Shown: positions 58,192 to 64,000 of the stretch, in pieces
How the letters are laid out: every line of letters begins with the position of its first letter
Position numbering within the stretch: position 1 is the stretch's first letter
Assembly (NCBI RefSeq): GCF_000742835.1
Contig: NZ_CP008941.1
Span: forward strand, 248,001 to 312,000
DNA: 64,000 nt
Direction of reading: 5' to 3'
DNA from: Candidatus Paracaedibacter acanthamoebae
GTDB taxonomy: Bacteria > Pseudomonadota > Alphaproteobacteria > Paracaedibacterales > Paracaedibacteraceae
Position numbers and translations under genes: made by a program
Notes under the pieces: model-generated
Told to the model about the DNA's origin: nothing
Databases searched by the model: none
The model's input: the letters and a program-made list of their open reading frames with translations, nothing else

Positions 58192-59874
58192 TTACTTAAA
58201 TTCATGATACTCAAATTTCAACTTAGCAACAGGCAAATCGCAGGGAAGTTTTATATAAGCCTGTAAGTTTGGAAGATTAAGTATATCCGTATATGGAATG
58301 ACCGTCTTATTATGACGCTGTTCTGCTAAACTAACACCATCTCTCATTTGATGGGCTCCAAAAGAAATACTTTCTGAGTGTTCAACAATTTCCTGCTCTC
58401 CTAAGAATTCACTCATCCTTTTAGCTGTATAAGCATCTGGAGAACGGAAGACAAGCTTAGTTCCTGTTAACCCACAAATGCTCCTAGACATATTAGTTCC
58501 ATATAATTCATCAATTTGAGAGAGATTTTGAAGCCCTAAAACAAAGCATCCTTCATATTTGCGAACTTCGGCCATAGAATTAGGAAGGGAAGGGAGTTTG
58601 TTTAGAGAAGATAATTCATCAATAAAGAACCATAATTTTTGTTTTGTTCCTTCTGGCCGAGATAAAGTAGCTTTTGTTGCAAGGCTTAACCATCCAGACA
58701 ATAGGGGTCTTAAACTTGATCGTTGTTCTGGAGAGCAACTTAAAAACAAAATTCCTGAATGATCTGGATTCAATATCCATTGTCGGATAGAGAAATTTTC
58801 TTCTGCTTCCGTAAGATACTCAAAACATTTAATAGAAGACGCAATTGTGGAACGGATTGAGAGGGCTGTTTTTTCAGAGTCTGGATGCATCATGCTGGCT
58901 GCCATAGACCCCTCAAAGTAAGGATATACCTCTTTTAATGGAAGGGACACAGTAATATCCATGAGCCTTCTAAGGGAGTAATCACCTTCAACCTTAAGTT
59001 TCTTTGCGGCTACTGTCAGAACTGTTCTGGCAGAGTTACTCCAGAATGGATCATGACCAATTTGAGGAATAAGGCTTTCAGAGAATTCATCAAATAAATA
59101 TTCTTCTGTACATTCTTCCCAAAGATTCCAGCTCTTTGAATGACTATCCAATGGATTTAGGATAATATCCCGTTGCTCATTATAAAATCGTTCTACAAAA
59201 CCATTTGTGGTATCAACGATGACAATTTTATCTCCCCGATCTCTAATTTGTTGTAAAAGTTCATTCATGGCATTGGTTTTGCCGCATCCCGTAGTCCCAA
59301 TGATTAGCATATGTTCAGTTTCTCTATTTTTAATTAGAGGGAGACCAGCTAAGGTTAAATCTGATGCTTGATTAGATTTTTTTATGAGATTGGTGAGCTT
59401 GTTAATAGGGGCAATTTTCCCCCCAGAGATGATTTCTTTGATTTTAAGGACTTTACCACTGTATCCCCAGAACAGAAACAACAAAATCATGCTGCCAAAA
59501 AAACAGAGGAATGTTTGGAAAAGTTTTCTGAAAAGGAGACTATGAATCAAAATAGATGAGAGGATATATTCTTGCTTATGGGCAATGATGTGATCGCTGA
59601 TTTCATAGTACTTTCCATCTCCATGAAGGATCCAAGATGTATCAAAAAACTCTTTCGGCAGGGAACTCATAGAGTCCCTAATTTGTGCTTTATAAAAAGT
59701 GACCAGAAATCCAAACTTTTCCCAGCTTCCGTCATAGATTAAAAGAAAAATAAAACATAAGAATGCAATAATTGATGATATTTTTAAGGTCGTTCCAAAG
59801 ACCTGATTAATCATGCGGAACTTATGAAGTTGGGTTTGGCCGCCCTGTGTAAACGTATCTGAGAAATTCTTCAT
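58192..59874 (-). CDS. traD: F-type coupling protein TraD (right copy)
   Basis: The 560-residue protein begins MKNFSDTFTQGGQTQLHKFR and has two membrane segments at about 28-48 and 102-142. The ATPase has Walker A GTTGCGKTN, Walker B WFFIDELSSLNKLPSLPNSM, AEVRKYEGCFVLGLQNLSQ and a terminal stretch SISFGAHQMRDGV. It is a hexameric VirD4-like coupling protein linking relaxosome and channel. It is intact, unlike the left copy with its stop at codon 10, and has the usual DEL at Walker B. It faces AbiEii tail to tail. Length is shorter than F TraD, lacking the long C-terminal tail. Confidence 0.92.
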   Translation of the reverse strand: MKNFSDTFTQGGQTQLHKFRMINQVFGTTLKISSIIAFLCFIFLLIYDGSWEKFGFLVTFYKAQIRDSMSSLPKEFFDTSWILHGDGKYYEISDHIIAHKQEYILSSILIHSLLFRKLFQTFLCFFGSMILLFLFWGYSGKVLKIKEIISGGKIAPINKLTNLIKKSNQASDLTLAGLPLIKNRETEHMLIIGTTGCGKTNAMNELLQQIRDRGDKIVIVDTTNGFVERFYNEQRDIILNPLDSHSKSWNLWEECTEEYLFDEFSESLIPQIGHDPFWSNSARTVLTVAAKKLKVEGDYSLRRLMDITVSLPLKEVYPYFEGSMAASMMHPDSEKTALSIRSTIASSIKCFEYLTEAEENFSIRQWILNPDHSGILFLSCSPEQRSSLRPLLSGWLSLATKATLSRPEGTKQKLWFFIDELSSLNKLPSLPNSMAEVRKYEGCFVLGLQNLSQIDELYGTNMSRSICGLTGTKLVFRSPDAYTAKRMSEFLGEQEIVEHSESISFGAHQMRDGVSLAEQRHNKTVIPYTDILNLPNLQAYIKLPCDLPVAKLKFEYHEFK

Positions 59875-59934
59875 CTAACTTAATTCCTTATAATTTTAGG
59901 TTTCTATTAAGGTTACTTGTGGTATATTTAAATT
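59875..59934. promoter_or_regulatory. divergent promoter region, traD and small membrane gene (right copy)
   Basis: This 60-base gap separates divergent starts. Read toward traD it contains CCTAAAATTATAAGGAATTA, including a ribosome site (AAGGA), and matches the corresponding gap at 36370-36428. Conservation of length and sequence suggests shared control of the small gene and traD. Confidence 0.4.
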
Positions 59935-60261
59935 ATGGAAAAAGATTTGAACACATCTCCTAAACTTGAGGAACACATCCTCTGGAAACGCGCTAAAACC
60001 GTCTTGAGATTTTGGTGGCGGAATTTCTTTACCTTGCTCGCTACAACCCTTTTTCTCTTTTGCTTGATTACCGGAAGTGAAGGAACTTTTACTGCCGGTT
60101 TCTGGCTGATTCTGGCTGTGATTTTTGACCGTGGTAAGCCTTACGTTCCTGAACGTCGCTTCGACCATGATGAGTACAAAATGATGCATCATCAACAGCA
60201 ATGGAATTCTAGTCTGATGGGAACTCTTGCATACAACAGTCGTACTGACTTGAAACGTTAA
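59935..60261 (+). CDS. small inner-membrane protein between traG and traD (right copy)
   Basis: The 108-residue protein has two hydrophobic stretches at about 30-65 (FFTLLATTLFLFCLITGSEG, then FTAGFWLILAVIF), followed by a charged C-terminal part (YVPERRFDHDEYKMMHHQQQ). Ends match the left copy (36022-36369): MEKDLNT, FWWRNFF, and WNSSLMGTLAYNS; the centre does not. Its stop is four bases from the traG stop, tail to tail. The opposite-strand frame at 59896-60288 overlaps and has no homologue in the left copy, so this strand is preferred. By position it matches traS of F, the entry-exclusion gene, although traS runs in the same direction as traG. Confidence 0.7.
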   Translation: MEKDLNTSPKLEEHILWKRAKTVLRFWWRNFFTLLATTLFLFCLITGSEGTFTAGFWLILAVIFDRGKPYVPERRFDHDEYKMMHHQQQWNSSLMGTLAYNSRTDLKR

Positions 60262-60265
60262 TAAA

Positions 60266-62983
60266 TTACCACTCTGTTGCTTCATCAACGGCTTTCAAGA
60301 CTGTTTTTTTAATCACAGACTTGTCCTTTTCAGAGTTTACTTTATCAACAATTCCTTGCTGTTGAACTTGCATTGATTCTTTTTGAGAGAGGATGTCTTT
60401 TTGGTGGTGAGAAATCTGATTGTCGACTGATCCTTCAACCAATTCCTGTCGATCAAGGCGATGAGATGCAATTTCTGAGTTCCCTTTAGCTCTAACATTA
60501 TTTAATGAATCTTTCGTAACTGCATGTTGTTGATGTCCTGCTTCATGCTCATATGTATTTTGGATAGCATGAGCATTGGAACCAACTGAAGAAGATGGAA
60601 TAACGCCTCGTTCTGACATAAATCGATTTGCATAGGTACTAGCCATTTCGGGATCATTGGCAATGATATGGGCGGTCCCATGTTTACCAATCTTACCACT
60701 TGTCCCATCAGCTCGTTGATCAGATAGCCATTCCACAAATTGTTGATTGTAATTCGAGTTGATTGAGGAAGAATTAGCCTTTGTAAACATGGCTTGCTGG
60801 CTGTAAGATTCTGCCTGATTATAACTCTTGGCCGCTTCAGTTCGTTGTTGCATCCCCTGTTCATAGGAACCAGAAACACTCTCAGCTAAGCGACGGCTTT
60901 TTTCATCCGACAAATTATGAGAATAATTCTTTGAGGCTTGAACAGCCAATCTCTGGGCTTCTTGAAAGTCTTCAGATTGAGTAACCCTTTGGGCCTCATT
61001 AAATAGATGTTGATCTCTAGCACTAATATCTGTTCTACCACCAACCGAACCCCCAATACCAAAAGCCTTTCCACCCACACTTGCTTCGGCAAATAAGGAT
61101 GCTGCCTTATCGGTGCTAATTTGATTTTGATCTGCAAATTCCTTAAGCATATTAGCCGATTTATGAATAGCTTTAGAATCTTCGGTTGAATAGCCTTGAC
61201 TCATTGCATCGCTTGCTTGATGAGAGTTTCCAATACTGTTGCTAAGATCGACCATATTCCTATAGCTACTCGATAAACTTCTGGCAGAACTTTCTGATTG
61301 GTTGAGAGCATGTTGATAGCTCTTATTCGCCATGGCTGAATACTGGGCACTTTGAGATTCAGCAACGTTAAGAGACATTGGAAGATTAGAAGAACCAACA
61401 TTCATGATCTGTGATCCATCTGCCATGGTTGTCATTTCTGTACGACCATCCGCAAAATTGAAGGATCCCGCCCGATAACTGGCTGCCATAGATTGTTGAA
61501 GCATCTGAGTATTGCCGATTTGTCGTCCCTCTCCTGAAATATTACCGAAGCTATAATTTCCTGATGTTGCCTCAGCCGCTGCTGAAGAGGCAGCGCTTTG
61601 TCCCACATGCCCTAAATGAGAGGCAAGAGAGACAAAAGAACCTACTCCTTTAACCAGGGCATAGCTAATAAAGGGAATACTCAAAGATAGAAATCCCGCT
61701 GTTGCACTAATATCCGCATTGGCATCGAGAATTCCCACAGAATTAGCAATGGTAACGCCGGCTGAGTTGGAAACCGACATGGCTGCCACGGTCTTTGCCG
61801 TCGCGCGGCTCAACATGATATAATTCAAAATAGCATAGAGAGGTGCCCATAACTGAAGCCAAAGAATAATTTGGGCCCAGGCTGAGAGAATTCTCCAACC
61901 AAAAGGGAGTATGGCTAAGAAGATCATAAAGATAAAGGCGGCATAGGTAATTGATTCCATGACCGCTCTCAAGATGGGAAGATTATCACCAGCAAAAGCT
62001 CCTAAGGTTTGATAAGTCGCTCTTTGACTTAAATAGGCTCTTTGAGCTGCTAAATTAGATGAATTCCCGAGAGATACAGATCTTTTATCTGTATCTTTAA
62101 TAAAAGAACTAATCATGATTTGCTGTTTAATGATGTTAGTGGCATCTTGGCTCATGAGGCCAAGTTGACCATAGGTCAAAGGGAGGTATTTTAGGAGTTC
62201 AGCCTTAGCATTGATTAATCCCCCTTCCCCAAATAGCTTCTTTCCAAATACACTTGCCGAGACGTCAATAGTTTTAGGCCATTGAGCATTAAATTTCTCA
62301 ACGCCTGCTTTACAAGTTATAGGACAAGCTGGACTACCAAGGTGACCTTCTTCTCTGGGCTCCCGCCACATAAAAGAACGTACCGGCGAGGCATTAGAGG
62401 AGACAAGTCCCCAAATATCATCTGTTTTCTTGAGATCCTCTAGGGTATATTTTCGGCCCAACATGGCGTCATAGACAATACATTCATTGACAAATTGATG
62501 CATATTTTCAGCAAGATCAGCATTGGTAATTTGGAACTGATTGGATTTTTGCATCAAATTACTGGCAAAGATGTATCCCGTGGATTGGAACTTTAAGTCA
62601 TCCGGCATTGAGAAATTCTTTTCAACTTGCTCTGTCATTCCATATCCAATTTTACTGACATAGCCAGCAAACATGGCAAGTCCATAGGGAACATGATCAA
62701 CAGAATCATGAAATCGTGAGACGGGATCATGAATATTGACCCGTGCTGTGGGGACAAACAAAATGCCTGTAATGATCGTTAAGGGTAAAATCCAAGAAGT
62801 AAAGATTTTAGCTATATCATTATACAAAGCGTAAATAACCGCCCAGAGAGCCCCGACAATCATGCCCAATCGAATTAAGGGCTCGTATAACGTGCCAGAC
62901 TTTGAATTCAAACACATAGCCAGAGCATTAAAAACACCTCTTAAAACTTCCCCATTCCCATAAGTATAAATATCATAAGCCAT
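60266..62983 (-). CDS. traG: F-type mating-pair protein TraG
   Basis: The 905-residue protein has an F-type TraG_N domain: membrane segments near 38-85 (LIRLGMIVGALWAVIYALYN, LPLTIITGILFVPTARV) and near 345-450 (AAFIFMIFLAILPFGWRILS, LWLQLWAPLYAILNYIMLSR, then SLSIPFISYALVKGVGSFVS). Between them lies a cysteine pair (PACPITCKAG). A hydrophilic C-terminal region of about 400 residues follows, rich in Ser, Gln and Asn and with repeated coiled segments. In F the N-terminal half is needed for pilus assembly and the C-terminal half for mating-pair stabilisation and for recognising TraS. It starts 12 bases after the traH stop, in one operon. The left copy keeps only the C-terminal region. Confidence 0.9.
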   Translation of the reverse strand: MAYDIYTYGNGEVLRGVFNALAMCLNSKSGTLYEPLIRLGMIVGALWAVIYALYNDIAKIFTSWILPLTIITGILFVPTARVNIHDPVSRFHDSVDHVPYGLAMFAGYVSKIGYGMTEQVEKNFSMPDDLKFQSTGYIFASNLMQKSNQFQITNADLAENMHQFVNECIVYDAMLGRKYTLEDLKKTDDIWGLVSSNASPVRSFMWREPREEGHLGSPACPITCKAGVEKFNAQWPKTIDVSASVFGKKLFGEGGLINAKAELLKYLPLTYGQLGLMSQDATNIIKQQIMISSFIKDTDKRSVSLGNSSNLAAQRAYLSQRATYQTLGAFAGDNLPILRAVMESITYAAFIFMIFLAILPFGWRILSAWAQIILWLQLWAPLYAILNYIMLSRATAKTVAAMSVSNSAGVTIANSVGILDANADISATAGFLSLSIPFISYALVKGVGSFVSLASHLGHVGQSAASSAAAEATSGNYSFGNISGEGRQIGNTQMLQQSMAASYRAGSFNFADGRTEMTTMADGSQIMNVGSSNLPMSLNVAESQSAQYSAMANKSYQHALNQSESSARSLSSSYRNMVDLSNSIGNSHQASDAMSQGYSTEDSKAIHKSANMLKEFADQNQISTDKAASLFAEASVGGKAFGIGGSVGGRTDISARDQHLFNEAQRVTQSEDFQEAQRLAVQASKNYSHNLSDEKSRRLAESVSGSYEQGMQQRTEAAKSYNQAESYSQQAMFTKANSSSINSNYNQQFVEWLSDQRADGTSGKIGKHGTAHIIANDPEMASTYANRFMSERGVIPSSSVGSNAHAIQNTYEHEAGHQQHAVTKDSLNNVRAKGNSEIASHRLDRQELVEGSVDNQISHHQKDILSQKESMQVQQQGIVDKVNSEKDKSVIKKTVLKAVDEATEW

Positions 62984-62995
62984 TCGTCTTTCTCC

Positions 62996-64000
62996 TTATA
63001 GCCAGCCTTGTTCATCGGTCATGCTGCCTAACATGGCATGAAGTTGTTTTTCGATGAGTTGAGTTGCTTGAATAAAGGACAATGTGCTGTCCATTTGCTG
63101 ATAAGCACTTTGACGCCGTTCTGTAATTCGCTCGCGGGCCTGGCGCAAACTTTTAATAAACCGGTCAATATGCGCATCATCAACTTGCGCAGATTTTAAT
63201 TGGACAACACTTTCATGGACAATATCGAGAACTTCAAGAATATATTTGTAGAGAACATCCAAAGCAATCAGTTCTCCATATTGGTGAATATCCACAGGGG
63301 CATACCCTTTCCTAAAAGCTGTTACCACATTCAACATTTTATAGACAGGCAGACGGGTTGAATTGAGAAAATCCTGTTCTTCAGAGGTGGGAGCAACATC
63401 ATCATAAATTTTGTTCACCAAAGACTCTAAAATGTTCTGGGTTCGAATCAACAAGGCACTACTGGCGGATATCCTGACAGGCGACAAGATTGGATCTAGA
63501 CAGTCATTTGTTGTGCATTTGTAAACCTTTGTCTCGCCCCCTCCTAAGAGTCCATTCAGAAGATCATCCCGGTCTGCATAGCCGGGCAAGTTTATCACTT
63601 GAAAGGCATCACCTGATTTTCTAGAGATGATTGATCCGACCAAGGTTAAGAAGAGTTGGGCGAGTTCTTTATCTTTGATCAAAAATTCATTAGCTTGAAT
63701 GGCTTTCCACGATAGATTAAATTCGCCCACAAGCATATCTTTATAACGGGGATCACTCTCTTTTCTGGATAAAATATTGCTGCGATCTCCTTTGGCCCCA
63801 CAACCTTGCCGAGCCGCTGACCAGTCTGAAAAAGCCCCCAGATTCGTTCCCATAGCTTGACATAAGTGTTTTGAGGAGGCATCAGACTTGGGCCAGATTC
63901 CCCCTAAGGCCGTTGCAGCGGCCTCACAAGAACCAATGTTCATCTGGTTAATTTCCGTGGCGATTGCATTGAGCTCATTCATAATATTATAAATTTGAGG
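62996..64000 (-). CDS. traH: F-type pilus assembly protein TraH, 5' end outside the window
   Basis: The frame is open to the window edge (PQIYNIMNELNAIATEINQM) and holds 328 residues from the internal ATG at 63982. Typical features are NIGSCEAAATALGGIWPKSD, the cysteine-bearing YKCTTNDCLDPILSPVRISA and the terminal coiled stretch FIKSLRQARERITERRQSAY. TraH is a periplasmic protein of F-type secretion systems needed for pilus assembly, normally about 450 residues, so roughly 110 residues lie beyond the edge. It is followed at once by traG in the same direction, as in F. Confidence 0.88.
   Translation of the reverse strand, partial: PQIYNIMNELNAIATEINQMNIGSCEAAATALGGIWPKSDASSKHLCQAMGTNLGAFSDWSAARQGCGAKGDRSNILSRKESDPRYKDMLVGEFNLSWKAIQANEFLIKDKELAQLFLTLVGSIISRKSGDAFQVINLPGYADRDDLLNGLLGGGETKVYKCTTNDCLDPILSPVRISASSALLIRTQNILESLVNKIYDDVAPTSEEQDFLNSTRLPVYKMLNVVTAFRKGYAPVDIHQYGELIALDVLYKYILEVLDIVHESVVQLKSAQVDDAHIDRFIKSLRQARERITERRQSAYQQMDSTLSFIQATQLIEKQLHAMLGSMTDEQGWL

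Noticed and set aside
59896-60288. 130-codon complementary frame opposite the small membrane gene
   Set aside because: The left copy conserves the plus-sense protein motifs instead; the complementary peptide has no counterpart there.

Overview
The window looks like a chromosome segment, or an integrated mobile island, of an AT-rich intracellular alphaproteobacterium of the Rickettsiales/Holosporales type, probably a symbiont of amoebae or other protists. This is an inference. It rests on several very large exported proteins built from eukaryote-like repeats (Sel1, leucine-rich), one with an OTU deubiquitinase-like domain, and one trypsin/NB-ARC/Sel1 protein. It also rests on a conjugation module that mixes F-type genes (traH, traG, traD) with Ti-type genes (traA relaxase, small traD), the mix known from the Rickettsiales amplified genetic element, and on a heavy load of whole and broken insertion sequences. 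I saw no rRNA or tRNA gene and no CRISPR array.

Layout. 1-4.7 kb: the end of an unknown gene, translationally coupled to a 1546-residue protease/NB-ARC/Sel1 protein. 4.9-7.0 kb: nested IS6, IS5 and IS110 elements. 7.1-10.8 kb: an exported LRR/Sel1 protein whose 3' repeat array is frameshifted. 10.8-15.1 kb: IS6 relics, a 181-bp miniature inverted-repeat element, an exported GNAT acetyltransferase, an intact IS110-type element and an IS6 element. 15.1-30.7 kb: three further exported proteins, namely an unrecognised one, a Sel1 protein, and a giant kinase-like/LRR/OTU protein broken by a one-base frameshift. 30.98-34.88 kb: a Tn3-family transposon with tnpR, a res region and a tnpA broken by one stop codon.

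34.9-41.6 kb: the left conjugation remnant (traG 3' end, a small membrane protein on the opposite strand, traD, recD2) and a HigBA-type toxin-antitoxin pair. 41.6-45.1 kb: IS1 and IS6 relics, an unknown small protein and the mobile mystery protein A/B (HTH/Fic) pair. 45.1-51.3 kb: a hybrid sensor kinase with a suspect 5' end, a frameshifted IS5-family element and an MgtA-type P-type ATPase. 51.5-52.4 kb: an IS6 element. 52.7-64 kb: the right conjugation module (small Ti-type traD, probable oriT, traA, AbiEi/AbiEii, F-type traD, small membrane protein, traG, traH running off the window).

How it fits together. The right module looks largely functional: relaxase and oriT for DNA processing, TraD as coupling protein, TraG and TraH for the mating channel, and AbiE as a likely stabiliser. 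The left module is a decayed, inverted partial copy: its traG is cut by the Tn3 transposon and its traD has a stop at codon 10. In both copies a small two-helix membrane protein lies between traG and traD on the opposite strand. This is the slot that the entry-exclusion gene traS occupies in the F plasmid, and its sequence has diverged more than its neighbours. The repeat-rich exported proteins at 0-31 kb form an effector-like cluster, and several are decaying through frameshifts in their repeats.
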